41,269 nucleotides of DNA from a virus, in the IMG/VR virus record IMGVR_UViG_3300011126_000039, positions 1 to 41,269 of that record; one strand, given 5' to 3'. The translations under genes and the position numbers were made by a program. Of the stretch, positions 22,281-30,215 are shown piece by piece. How positions within the stretch are numbered: position 1 is the first letter of the stretch; each line of letters starts with the position of its first letter. The notes beneath the pieces are model-generated. The model was not told where the DNA came from. It saw only the letters and a list, made by a program, of their open reading frames with translations, and did not search any database.

Positions 22281-23383
22281 TGCAACACGCTAGACTAAGC
22301 CCATCTAGTTCATCTAGATGGCTGAAGTGTACGGCTTCAGTTAAGGCTTCAGAACCTTATGGTAACTCTACTAACAGTGCCGCCGAATGGGGTACTGCCG
22401 TTCATGGGATAGGTGAGTTAATGTTGAAGAACAAAGACATACCTGACATAGTTGAAGGTGTCAAAGTCGATAAAGAAATGTTAAATTGTGCTGAAGAGTA
22501 CGCTGACTACTGTAGAAGCCTTATGACTAAAGGTTCGGTTGTTTTAATAGAAGAGAAATTTGATTTATCTTTTATTGCACCTGATACTTTTGGTACTGGT
22601 GACTTCAGTGTTTTAAATGATACACACTTGGACATAGTTGATTTAAAAACTGGACATGGTATTGTAGATGCTAAAGAAAACTCACAACTTATGTTATATG
22701 CACTTGGTGCTATACATGAGTTAGAAGACTTGTACGACATTGAGACTGTGACTTTACACATTATGCAGTCACGGGCTGGACATATAGATACATGGGATAT
22801 AACGGTTGACGAGTTATTAGAGTTTGAAGAGTTTGTTGTTGCACAAGCCACTAGAATTTTAAACGATGACGTAACTTTTAATCCTGATAAAAAAGCGTGT
22901 AAATGGTGTCCTCATCAAAGTAATTGTGAAACACTTAAAACTCATGTTGATAATATTGTTAAAGGTTCGTTTGACGACCTTGAAGATATTGACGGTAAAG
23001 CTGACTTGATAGATACTGCACATATGAAAAAGATTTTAGATAACGCTGACTTGATTGAAGGTTTTATCAAAGCTGTTAAACAAGTGGCTTTAGAGCGTAT
23101 GCAAGATGGTGTTGAGATAGAAGGTTACAAGCTTGTTGAGTCTAAGACTAATAGAAAATGGGCTGATGAAGAAGAGGTAGCTAAATATCTTAATAGGAAA
23201 ATAAAAGCTGATGACTTATGGGTTAAGAAGTTAATCCCTATGACTAAGATTTTAAAGATGCGACCTAATGATAAAAAGTTAGAGTCTATGTTGGTTAAGC
23301 CTGAAGGTAAACCAGTTATTGCTCCAAGTAGCGATAAGAGACAAGCGATTAGTTCTGTTACTGATTGTTTTAAAGAGATTTAA
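22280..23383 (+). CDS. DUF2800 Cas4/RecB-like nuclease
   Basis: This 367-residue protein starts with the DUF2800 hallmark HARLSPSSSSRWLKC, then AAEWGTAVHGIGELML. The PD-(D/E)xK core is TFGTGDFSVLN followed by LDIVDLKTGHG (Asp and DxK). A C-terminal cysteine cluster (CKWCPHQSNC, with an earlier Cys) probably binds an iron-sulfur cluster as in Cas4 and AddB. Such proteins accompany DUF2815 in phage replication modules and probably process DNA ends or help recombination. It ends in a strong terminator. Confidence 0.88.
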   Translation: MQHARLSPSSSSRWLKCTASVKASEPYGNSTNSAAEWGTAVHGIGELMLKNKDIPDIVEGVKVDKEMLNCAEEYADYCRSLMTKGSVVLIEEKFDLSFIAPDTFGTGDFSVLNDTHLDIVDLKTGHGIVDAKENSQLMLYALGAIHELEDLYDIETVTLHIMQSRAGHIDTWDITVDELLEFEEFVVAQATRILNDDVTFNPDKKACKWCPHQSNCETLKTHVDNIVKGSFDDLEDIDGKADLIDTAHMKKILDNADLIEGFIKAVKQVALERMQDGVEIEGYKLVESKTNRKWADEEEVAKYLNRKIKADDLWVKKLIPMTKILKMRPNDKKLESMLVKPEGKPVIAPSSDKRQAISSVTDCFKEI

Positions 23384-23415
23384 TAATACCTTAAGCTTAC
23401 TTAAGGTATTATTTT
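23384..23415 (+). terminator. Rho-independent terminator after the DUF2800 gene
   Basis: TAATACCTTAAG pairs perfectly with CTTAAGGTATTA around CTTA, followed by TTTT. The 12-bp stem begins right after the stop codon. Confidence 0.75.
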
Positions 23416-23436
23416 ACTAGAAGAAATATTTTGTCC

Positions 23437-23474
23437 CTGACATTGGTTACACAAACAGACTACAAGGCTATAAT
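23437..23474 (+). promoter_or_regulatory. Possible promoter of the ssDNA-binding protein gene
   Basis: Two readings are possible. CTGACA (23437) and TACAAG (23461) are 18 bases apart and would leave a leader with the full ribosome binding site. TATAAT (23469) alone would start inside it. A promoter is expected because a strong terminator lies just upstream. Confidence 0.4.
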
Positions 23475-23488
23475 TAAAAGGATTTAAA

Positions 23489-24001
23489 ATGGCAAATATT
23501 ATGATTAAAAACGCAAGACTTTCGTTCCCAAGTCTATTCTCAAAATCGTCTTTCGATGGTAAAGAAGGTAAGTATGAGGCTACATTGTTATTCCCAAAAA
23601 CTGATACTAAAACTTATGACGCAATTATGAGTGCTATAGAAGCTTGTAAAACTTCTAACAAGTTAAAAGTTGGTGCTGATAAAATTTTTATCAAAGATGG
23701 TGATGATATTGAGTATGATGGTTATGAGGGTATGTGGGCTGTTAAAGCATCTAACAACAAAAGACCTACTGTAATCAATAGAGATAGAAGTCCGTTGGTT
23801 GAAGAAGATGAAATTGTTTATGCTGGATGTTATGTTAACGCAATCATTGAACCATGGGGTCAAAATAACCAATATGGTAAAAGAATTAACGCTAACTTGT
23901 TAGGTGTTCAGTTTGTTAAAGACGGTGAACCTTTTGGTGATGGTGGTAAATCTGCTAGTGTTGATGACTTTGCTGACATTGAAGACGATGACGATTTATA
24001 A
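23489..24001 (+). CDS. DUF2815 single-stranded DNA-binding protein
   Basis: This 170-residue OB-fold protein has the DUF2815/Enc34 pattern: KNARLSFPSLFSKSSFDGKEGKYEATLLFPK at the N-terminus, then YDGYEGMWAVKASNNKRPTVINRD, and YAGCYVNAIIEPWGQNNQYGKRINANLLGVQFVKDGEPFG. It ends in a highly acidic tail (DIEDDDDL), as expected for an SSB that contacts partners. It should coat ssDNA during replication and recombination, like T7 gp2.5. The gene is bracketed by terminators, consistent with separate high expression. Confidence 0.9.
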   Translation: MANIMIKNARLSFPSLFSKSSFDGKEGKYEATLLFPKTDTKTYDAIMSAIEACKTSNKLKVGADKIFIKDGDDIEYDGYEGMWAVKASNNKRPTVINRDRSPLVEEDEIVYAGCYVNAIIEPWGQNNQYGKRINANLLGVQFVKDGEPFGDGGKSASVDDFADIEDDDDL

Positions 24002-24026
24002 TATCTTTAAACGATAATTGCTAGAA

Positions 24027-24056
24027 GGGCTGTGAGTTTTCTCATAGCCCTTTTTT
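24027..24056 (+). terminator. Strong rho-independent terminator after the SSB gene
   Basis: GGGCTGTGAG pairs with CTCATAGCCC (one G-T pair) around TTTT and is followed by six T. It is the most canonical terminator in the window. Confidence 0.9.
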
Positions 24057-24112
24057 GGAGTTATTTAAAAATTAAGAATAAGTGTCGCTCCACACTTTAA
24101 AAAAGGAAACTT

Positions 24113-25222
24113 ATGAAAAAACTAATTTGTTTAGACATAGAGGTTTTACCCAACTATTTCCTAATCGCTGTTAAAGGTTTAGAAAGTGGTAAGCTTTTAA
24201 CTATGGATATGTACGGTGAACACTCTTCACTTACTATTGAACAACGTAGGAAACTTACAACACTGCTTTTAAAATATACATCATTTGGTTTTAATTCAAC
24301 AAAGTACGATATGCCGATTATCAATTATGTATTACAAGGACGAACTTGCTCTGAGATACATAAGATGTCTAAGGTTATTATTGAAAAGAATATGCCTGAT
24401 TGGATGACGTATAGGGAATACAACCTTACACCAAAACCATTTGACCATTTTGATATTTGTGAACCCTCACCAGCTGTTATGATTTCACTAAAGAATTATG
24501 GTACAAGAGTTGGTTCTAAAAAACTTCAAGAGTTTTATCTTGACCCACATAAACCTATAAGTGTTGATGAAAAACAAGACCTGATAGGTTATTGTGAGAA
24601 TGATTTGGATGTAACTATTGATTTATACAATGCAATAAAAGATAGGATAGATTTGCGTATTAATATGGGTGAACAATATGGGCTTGACCTTAGAAGTAAA
24701 TCAGATGCACAAATAGCTGAGACTGTTATCACGTCTGAGTTGGATAAACAAAAGATTAAGGCTGTTAAACCTACACTATCTAATAATTACAGAGCTAAGT
24801 ACGTTGCACCTGAGTTTATAAAGTTTGAAACTTATGATTTAAACAATCTATTACAAGTGGTTGAAGACATAAGATTTACACTTGCTGCAAACGGTGCTGT
24901 TAAAATGCCTAAAGAGTTGGCTGATAGGAAAATTGTCATTGGTGATACTACATACAAAATGGGTATAGGTGGTTTACACTCACAAGAAAAGAGTTTGAGT
25001 GTTGTTTCTAATGATACGTATGTTATGCGTAATGCTGACTTCACTTCATATTATCCATTTATAATTTTAAATCTTGGTTTATATCCTAAACATTTAGGTG
25101 AAAAGTTTTTAAATGTTTATAGAAACATCGTTGAAGATAGGGTTAAGTCCAAAATGAGAATAGGTGAAATTAAAAAAGAAATTAAAGAGCTTAAGTCACA
25201 TTTAAATAGCAATACGGCATGA
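24113..25222 (+). CDS. Family B DNA polymerase, N-terminal part (exonuclease and motif A)
   Basis: This 369-residue fragment has 3'-5' exonuclease motifs DIEVLPN (8-14), FNSTKYDMPIIN (about 61-72) and YCENDLDVT (about 160-168). Palm motif A follows as NADFTSYYPFIILNLGLYP near residue 310. It stops after EIKELKSHLNSNTA, before motif B. The remaining motifs are in the 25833 gene beyond an HNH gene. Its last 15 or so residues resemble the first residues of the C-terminal part (EIKKEIKEL against DIKLRITEL, then HLNSN against HQLIANS). The two chains may assemble into one enzyme. Confidence 0.88.
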   Translation: MKKLICLDIEVLPNYFLIAVKGLESGKLLTMDMYGEHSSLTIEQRRKLTTLLLKYTSFGFNSTKYDMPIINYVLQGRTCSEIHKMSKVIIEKNMPDWMTYREYNLTPKPFDHFDICEPSPAVMISLKNYGTRVGSKKLQEFYLDPHKPISVDEKQDLIGYCENDLDVTIDLYNAIKDRIDLRINMGEQYGLDLRSKSDAQIAETVITSELDKQKIKAVKPTLSNNYRAKYVAPEFIKFETYDLNNLLQVVEDIRFTLAANGAVKMPKELADRKIVIGDTTYKMGIGGLHSQEKSLSVVSNDTYVMRNADFTSYYPFIILNLGLYPKHLGEKFLNVYRNIVEDRVKSKMRIGEIKKEIKELKSHLNSNTA

Positions 25223-25240
25223 TTGGTAAAAGGATATATC

Positions 25241-25876
25241 ATGAAAAACAAACGCGAACATTATTTGTATAGTACATGGGCTGGGATTAAGGATAGATGC
25301 TTAAACCCTAAATCTTACGCCTACGCCAATTACGGTGGTAGAGGTGTCACAATGTGTAAACGATGGCGAAATTCTTTCACATTGTTTATTGAGGACATGG
25401 GAGATAGACCCGACGGGACTAGTATAGATAGGATAGATAATCAGGGTAATTATGAACCTTCAAATTGTCGATGGGCTACAAGAGAGGAGCAATCTAGGAA
25501 TAGAAGGGTTTATAAAACTTCTAAGACTGGTTATAGCGGTATTAGAAAGACAACCTCAGGAACGTATCAAGTTAGAACACGTAATGATAGGCTTATATTG
25601 GGGTGTTTTGAAACCTTAGAAGACGCCTATGAGGCTCAACAAAAAGGTGAAAAACAAACTAAACCTAGAATTAACAACACAACTGGTCACAAAGGCATAA
25701 TAATACAAGGGGGTAAATACCTTGTTAGAAAAACAGTTGACGGTAAACGTATTTATTTGGGTAATACAAAAACCTTGAAAGAAGCTATTGCTTTATATGA
25801 AAGTGGTATTAAAAAGAAAAAGGATATGAACAATGAAAGAGATGAGTTCGGAAGATATAAAGCTAAGAATAACTGA
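25241..25876 (+). CDS. HNH homing endonuclease with two AP2-like domains
   Basis: About 211 residues from MKNKREHYLYSTWAG, chosen because AAAGGA lies six bases upstream; a longer TTG-start frame is less likely. The HNH core is typical of phage homing nucleases: YGGRGVTMCKRWRNSFTLFI, then DMGDRPDGTSIDRIDNQGNY and EPSNCRWATREEQSRNRR. Two AP2-like DNA-binding modules follow (TGYSGIRKTTSGTYQVRTR and TGHKGIIIQGGKYLVRKTV). The gene separates the two halves of the DNA polymerase and overlaps the start of the second half by 44 bases. Confidence 0.9.
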   Translation: MKNKREHYLYSTWAGIKDRCLNPKSYAYANYGGRGVTMCKRWRNSFTLFIEDMGDRPDGTSIDRIDNQGNYEPSNCRWATREEQSRNRRVYKTSKTGYSGIRKTTSGTYQVRTRNDRLILGCFETLEDAYEAQQKGEKQTKPRINNTTGHKGIIIQGGKYLVRKTVDGKRIYLGNTKTLKEAIALYESGIKKKKDMNNERDEFGRYKAKNN

Positions 25877-26645
25877 GCTTGAAAAAGAAAAAGAAAGACA
25901 TCAGTTAATAGCCAATAGTTATAAAATTATCGTTAATGGTTCTTTTGGGAAGTTTGGTAGCAAATACTCTAAACTTTATTCACCTGACTTATTACTTGCC
26001 ACAACTATCACGGGACAACTTACATTATTAATGTTGATTGAACAAATGGAAAAGAATGGTATTCAAGTTATAAGTGCAAACACAGACGGACTAGAGTATT
26101 ATTGCCCTAAAGACAAAGTTGATTTAGCTGAAGCGATTATATTTGACTTAGAGTTAAACACTGGTTTTGAAATGGAACACGGTGAGTATAAAGCACTTCA
26201 TGCTAGAGATGTTAATAATTATGTTGCTGTATATGATGGTTATACTAAAGCCAAAGGTGTTTATGGTGACACGACTTTAAGTAAAGGTCGTTCAACTCCA
26301 ATTATTTATGAAGCTGTTAGAAAGTATTTGCTTGATGGTGCTAGTCTATCCAAGACAATTACAGACTGTACAGATATTAACCAATTTGTTTCAGCACGTA
26401 CAGTTAAAGGTGGTGGAGTTTATGATGGTGAGTATCTTGGTAAGATGGTTAGATGGTATTACTCTTTGGAAAGTAAAGGTTATATAAGCTATAAGCTTAA
26501 TGGTAACAAAGTACCTAAGACCGATGGTTGTAAACCAATGATGGACTTAACCAATACTATACCAAAAGATTTAGATTATGAGTGGTACGTGAATGAAGCG
26601 GTATCTGCACTAAAAGATTTAGGAGTTAGTTATGAACAAAAATAA
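25833..26645 (+). CDS. Family B DNA polymerase, C-terminal part (motifs B and C)
   Basis: This 270-residue fragment carries motif B, NSYKIIVNGSFGKFGSKYS (about 28-46), and motif C as SANTDGLEY, where the usual DTD is TDG as in related phage polymerases. Thumb-like sequence follows. It has its own start (MKEMSSEDIKL), with AAAGGA upstream lying inside the HNH gene, so it seems to be translated separately. With the 24113 product it supplies a full set of polymerase motifs. No group I intron signature was seen. Confidence 0.85.
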   Translation: MKEMSSEDIKLRITELEKEKERHQLIANSYKIIVNGSFGKFGSKYSKLYSPDLLLATTITGQLTLLMLIEQMEKNGIQVISANTDGLEYYCPKDKVDLAEAIIFDLELNTGFEMEHGEYKALHARDVNNYVAVYDGYTKAKGVYGDTTLSKGRSTPIIYEAVRKYLLDGASLSKTITDCTDINQFVSARTVKGGGVYDGEYLGKMVRWYYSLESKGYISYKLNGNKVPKTDGCKPMMDLTNTIPKDLDYEWYVNEAVSALKDLGVSYEQK

Positions 26646-26721
26646 TTTACATGGTTATCAGTTCTTGACAAATAGAAATGGATACAGTACAATATTAGAA
26701 AAGGATATTGTATGGATGTAG
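26632..26721 (+). pseudogene. Ghost 5' end of the SNF2 helicase gene
   Basis: The 29-codon frame begins MNKNNLHGYQFLT; the intact helicase has MLHGYQLKAV at the same relative place. The DNA word TTACATGGTTATCA is identical at 26647-26660 and 27253-27266, flanking the HNH gene. After this word the upstream copy diverges completely. It is best read as the original helicase start, cut off by the insertion. Confidence 0.55.
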
Positions 26722-27200
26722 ATAAATTGAAAAAAATGTTTGAATATAAAAAGGGTAAATTATATAATAAGTACACTCGTAACCCAAGAGCTTTAAAAGG
26801 CTTAATGGTTGGTTCTAAACATCATTCAGGATACTATCAAGTTCAAATAGATGGAAAGTTATATATGGTGCATAGGTTAATATGGATAATGTTTAATGGT
26901 AATATACCTGACAATATGGAAATAGACCATATCAACCATATACGTGACGATAATAGATTGACCAACTTGCGTTTAGTAACGAGACAAGATAATCGTAGAA
27001 ATCAGAAACTTACAATTAGAAATAAATCAGGGGTTATTGGTATTTATTATATTAAAAGGTTAGGTAAATGGGGTTCTCAGATTAAAGTTGACGGTAAAGT
27101 CATATGGTTAGGTTCTTTCGTTAAGAAAGATGATGCAATCTCAGCTAGAAAAAAAGCTGAGATTGAATACGGTTTTCATAAAAACCACGGAGGTAAATAA
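26712..27200 (+). CDS. HNH endonuclease with AP2-like C-terminus
   Basis: This 162-residue protein has an HNH_3 core: MVHRLIWIMFNGNIPDNMEI, then DHINHIRDDNRLTNLRLVTRQDNRRN, with metal/catalytic His and Asn in DHINHIRDDN. A C-terminal AP2-like module follows (SGVIGIYYIKRLGKWGSQIKVDGKVIWLGSF). The N-terminus (FEYKKGKLYNKY) is typical of this family. It sits between a truncated and an intact copy of the helicase start, and its end provides the GGAGG ribosome binding site of the helicase. Confidence 0.9.
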   Translation: MDVDKLKKMFEYKKGKLYNKYTRNPRALKGLMVGSKHHSGYYQVQIDGKLYMVHRLIWIMFNGNIPDNMEIDHINHIRDDNRLTNLRLVTRQDNRRNQKLTIRNKSGVIGIYYIKRLGKWGSQIKVDGKVIWLGSFVKKDDAISARKKAEIEYGFHKNHGGK

Positions 27201-27201
27201 T

Positions 27202-28576
27202 ATGAGTAAAAATTCAACACAAGGAGGTCGTCCCATTCTAACTAAAGATATGTTACATGGTTATCAATTAAAAGCTGTTAAGCACATAATTGATAAACCA
27301 AACTCAGCTCTTTTTTTAGATATGGGACTTTGACCTAGGGAAAACAATATCAACTTTAACAGCTATAGAGGACTTGAAGTTAGATAGCTTTGAAGTTAGT
27401 AAAGTATTAATTATTGCACCATTGAGAGTTGCTAATAGTGTATGGAAACAAGAGGCTCAGAAATGGGAACACACTAAAAAATTAAAATTCTCTATTGTTA
27501 CTGGTAGTTTGAAAGATAGAGTTACCGCACTACAAAGAACAGCTGATGTGTATGTTATCAATAGAGAAAATACAGCATGGCTTGTTGAATACTATAAAAG
27601 CAAATGGTGTTTTGATATGGTTGTTATTGATGAGTCTTCATCTTTTAAATCGTACTCTTCACAAAGATTTAAAGCTTTGAAGAAAGTATTACCATATATA
27701 ACTAGAATGGTGCAACTAACTGGTACACCAGCAACTAATGGTTATATGGACTTATGGAGTCAGTTCTATTTATTAGACCAAGGTAAGCGATTAGGTCGTA
27801 CTATTACAATGTTTAGGACTAGATATTTTGATAAAGATTTCATGGGTTACACTTACACTATCCGAGGTGGTGCTAAAGAGATTATTCATAGTCAGATACA
27901 AGACATAGTTTTATCTATGAACGCAGATGATTACTTAGAGTTGCCTAAAATGTTACCATCTGTACTTGGTAATAAGCTAGAGGGAAAACTATTAAAAGAG
28001 TATGAGACATTTGAAAAAGACATGGTGTTAGCTTTTAAATCTGAAGACCACATAACTGCAATGACAGCCGCTACTTTAAGCAATAAATTGTTACAGTTTT
28101 GTAGTGGTAATATTTATGATGAAGCTGGTAACGTTAGACACATACATGATTTAAAGATTGAAACATTAAAGGAGATTATAGATGAAAACCCGAACGACAA
28201 TATCCTCGTCGCCTACAACTACAAACACGAACTTGCAACACTTAAGAAAGCGTTTCCTGATGCAGTGGTTCTTGACAAAGAGGGGAAAGCAGTTGTTGCG
28301 TGGAACAATAAAGAGATACGCATATTACTTGCTCACCCAGCCTCAGCTGGACATGGACTCAACTTACAAGGTGGTGGGTCAATCATCGTATGGTACGGAT
28401 TTACATGGTCACTTGAACTCTACCAACAATTCAATGCAAGGTTACATAGACAAGGACAAACTTCCATCGTTAGGTGTTTCCACATTGCTGTTGGAGAAAT
28501 AGAAGAAAGACTTATGTCAGCATTAGCTAAGAAAGAGTTGACACAAGATATATTATTAAGTTCATTGGAGAAGTAA
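27202..28576 (+). CDS. SNF2-type DNA helicase interrupted by an in-frame stop in Walker A
   Basis: Read with one +1 shift at about 27331 this gives about 457 residues. The first frame (27202-27333) has the Q-motif-like LHGYQLKAVKHIID and ALFLDMGL, then TGA. The second resumes with DLGKTIST and runs through VLIIAPLRVANSVWKQEAQKW (motif Ia), VVIDESSSFKS (II), VQLTGTPATNG (III), ILVAYNYKHEL and HPASAGHGLNL, and LYQQFNARLHRQGQ (VI). The stop context is CTT TGA C, the RF2 programmed +1 site. Removing 7 bases would instead give the standard DMGLGKT. So it is either programmed frameshifting or a 7-base insertion that breaks the gene. Confidence 0.75.
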
Positions 28577-28858
28577 ATGGAAAGTAAAGAGTTTGCACTT
28601 GTAGATTATCTAAATCATTTAGATAGAACGTCCCTACGTAAGCACATGAGGAAAGCTGGTATCAAACTAAAGCTTAAACCTCATCCAAAACATAGGGTTA
28701 AAGTTAGTTACACAAAACTTGAATGTGTTGGTGATGCAGTAGTCAAAGCCTATGAGAGATATATCAGTAGGGGTAAAGACTTTAAAAATAAACGTGGGTT
28801 AAATAACCTGATAAGAATTAAAAATACTATTAAAAAGGCTATGGAAAATGAAATGTAA
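28577..28858 (+). CDS. Basic hypothetical protein, 93 residues
   Basis: It starts immediately after the helicase stop, with GGAG in the helicase end. The protein is strongly basic (KAGIKLKLKPHPKHRVKVSY) and helical, which suggests nucleic-acid binding. No family is recognised. The next gene overlaps its end by 11 bases. Confidence 0.65.
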   Translation: MESKEFALVDYLNHLDRTSLRKHMRKAGIKLKLKPHPKHRVKVSYTKLECVGDAVVKAYERYISRGKDFKNKRGLNNLIRIKNTIKKAMENEM

Positions 28859-29339
28859 ATGTGGAGTTAGTTTTGAACGTACTGGCACAACTGATAAATA
28901 CTGTGAAGATTGTAGAGAGAAGATATATAGAAAAATGTATGAAGATGATGGTAAAAAGAAGCGTGATGATTTGAAACAAATGAAAGAGAAAGCACGTAAA
29001 AATATACCTAAGACTTTGTCGTTATCTAAAGAGAAATTCGCAAATGTACAATTTGCTATGAATGATTTTTTTCCACATGAAGATAGGGCAGTGATTAGAA
29101 ACGCTTTAAAGTCTTGTGATATTCCAACACGTTATACAACTAGCGGTGTAGCTAGAAGCGATAGAAAAGGTGTTGTTAAAAAACGTGTCATGGCTTTGAC
29201 TTTATCAGATTTAGATGATGCAATTAGAGGTAAACATAAAGAGTTTAGAGAAACCATTAATACTAATACTAGAAACATGGTTACAAAATTACTAAGATAT
29301 AGAAAGATTATCATAGAAAGGTTCAACCATGCTTCGTAA
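28848..29339 (+). CDS. Zinc-finger protein, 163 residues
   Basis: The N-terminus, MKCKCGVSFERTGTTDKYCEDC, holds four spaced cysteines that likely bind zinc. A basic helical linker (KKKRDDLKQMKEKARKN) and a mixed C-terminal domain follow, containing YTTSGVARSDRKGVVKKRVMALTLSDLDDAI. A DNA-binding role in replication or regulation is plausible. I do not recognise the family. Confidence 0.65.
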   Translation: MKCKCGVSFERTGTTDKYCEDCREKIYRKMYEDDGKKKRDDLKQMKEKARKNIPKTLSLSKEKFANVQFAMNDFFPHEDRAVIRNALKSCDIPTRYTTSGVARSDRKGVVKKRVMALTLSDLDDAIRGKHKEFRETINTNTRNMVTKLLRYRKIIIERFNHAS

Positions 29340-29832
29340 AACTACACGTGGTATGCTATCTGTATTTGGTGGTAGTTCTATGCACAAAAGAAAGTGGACA
29401 GACGAAACTATTGCAGATTGGGAAAAGAAAAGAGAAAGCGGTATGACTTACCGTGCAATAGGTGCTGAAAGAGGTGTGTCGGGAAGCTCAGTTAGAAGTG
29501 CTTTAATCAAACACGGTACAAAACCCATACACGATAACATGACTGTACCAAAAGGTTACATATCGATTAAAGATTATTGTGATAAATATGGATACACATA
29601 CGGTGCAGTATATCATTACGTGCATCTTAACTCTATTGAGTTTATTAAAATATCACGCAATGTCTATATTAAAGAGGACTCTGAAATAAAACGCAGAACC
29701 ATCGAGGATATGAAGATTGAAGCTATATTAATTTTAAGAGAAGGTGGTATGACACAAGCCGACATTGCTAATGTTTTAGGTTTGAATAGAAATACCGTTG
29801 TTACATATCTAAATATGTTTAAGGAAGATTAA
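29329..29832 (+). CDS. Putative HTH DNA-binding protein
   Basis: This 167-residue protein has two helix-turn-helix-like segments. WTDETIADWEKKRESGMTYRAIGAERGVSGSSVRSALIKHG (about 23-63) is homeodomain-like. LREGGMTQADIANVLGLNRNTVVTYLNMF (about 137-165) is a resolvase/sigma-like HTH. The centre (YISIKDYCDKYGYTYGAVYHYV) may be a third, degenerate one. It lies between a zinc-finger gene and a nuclease gene. It may regulate late transcription, given the lack of a phage RNA polymerase, but direct evidence is absent. Confidence 0.7.
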   Translation: MLRKTTRGMLSVFGGSSMHKRKWTDETIADWEKKRESGMTYRAIGAERGVSGSSVRSALIKHGTKPIHDNMTVPKGYISIKDYCDKYGYTYGAVYHYVHLNSIEFIKISRNVYIKEDSEIKRRTIEDMKIEAILILREGGMTQADIANVLGLNRNTVVTYLNMFKED

Positions 29833-29840
29833 GGAAGATT

Positions 29841-30125
29841 ATGTCAAAATTAAATGATAAAACGGAACAGCAGATACAAAAAGAGATACAAGACTATCTT
29901 GAAAAGCAGAATTACTACGTTGTAAAAGTGGTTAGAGCCAACAAGAGTGGTGTCCCTGACATCTTATTTTGTAAAGATGGAAAGTTTTGTGCGATTGAAG
30001 TTAAACGTAAAGGTAAAAAGAGTAACGTTACAGAACTTCAAAAGGTGCATTTAAACATGATTAAACAAAGTGGTGGAAGTGCGATTGTTGCTGACTCTCT
30101 TTGGGACGTTATTGAATGTTTTTAA
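29841..30125 (+). CDS. VRR-NUC family nuclease
   Basis: This 94-residue minimal VRR-NUC PD-(D/E)xK nuclease has Glu15 in KEIQDYL, Pro39-Asp40 in GVPDILF, Glu53-x-Lys55 in AIEVKRKG and a following LQ motif (TELQKVHL). Single-domain VRR-NUC proteins occur in many phages and cut branched DNA, like Holliday-junction resolvases. The ribosome binding site is the second copy of a 10-base direct repeat whose first copy encodes the end of the previous gene. Confidence 0.9.
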   Translation: MSKLNDKTEQQIQKEIQDYLEKQNYYVVKVVRANKSGVPDILFCKDGKFCAIEVKRKGKKSNVTELQKVHLNMIKQSGGSAIVADSLWDVIECF

Positions 30126-30134
30126 GGTTGTAAT

Positions 30135-30215
30135 ATGGATTTGAAAACTTTAGGTTATATTGAAGCTAAAGAAAAATACCATAAAATAAAGGAGAAGGAA
30201 AATGAAAAAAGTTAG
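30135..30215 (+). CDS. Possible microprotein, 26 residues
   Basis: The frame MDLKTLGYIEAKEKYHKIKE ends KENEKS and overlaps the next gene by 14 bases. There is only a weak ribosome binding site (AAGGTTGTAAT). It may be a leader peptide coupling translation of the next gene rather than a functional protein. Confidence 0.35.
   Translation: MDLKTLGYIEAKEKYHKIKEKENEKS

Noticed and set aside
25141-25920. Group I intron in the DNA polymerase gene
   Set aside because: I could not place the conserved P, Q, R and S elements. The second half has its own ribosome binding site, and the two halves overlap in protein sequence, which fits a split gene better.
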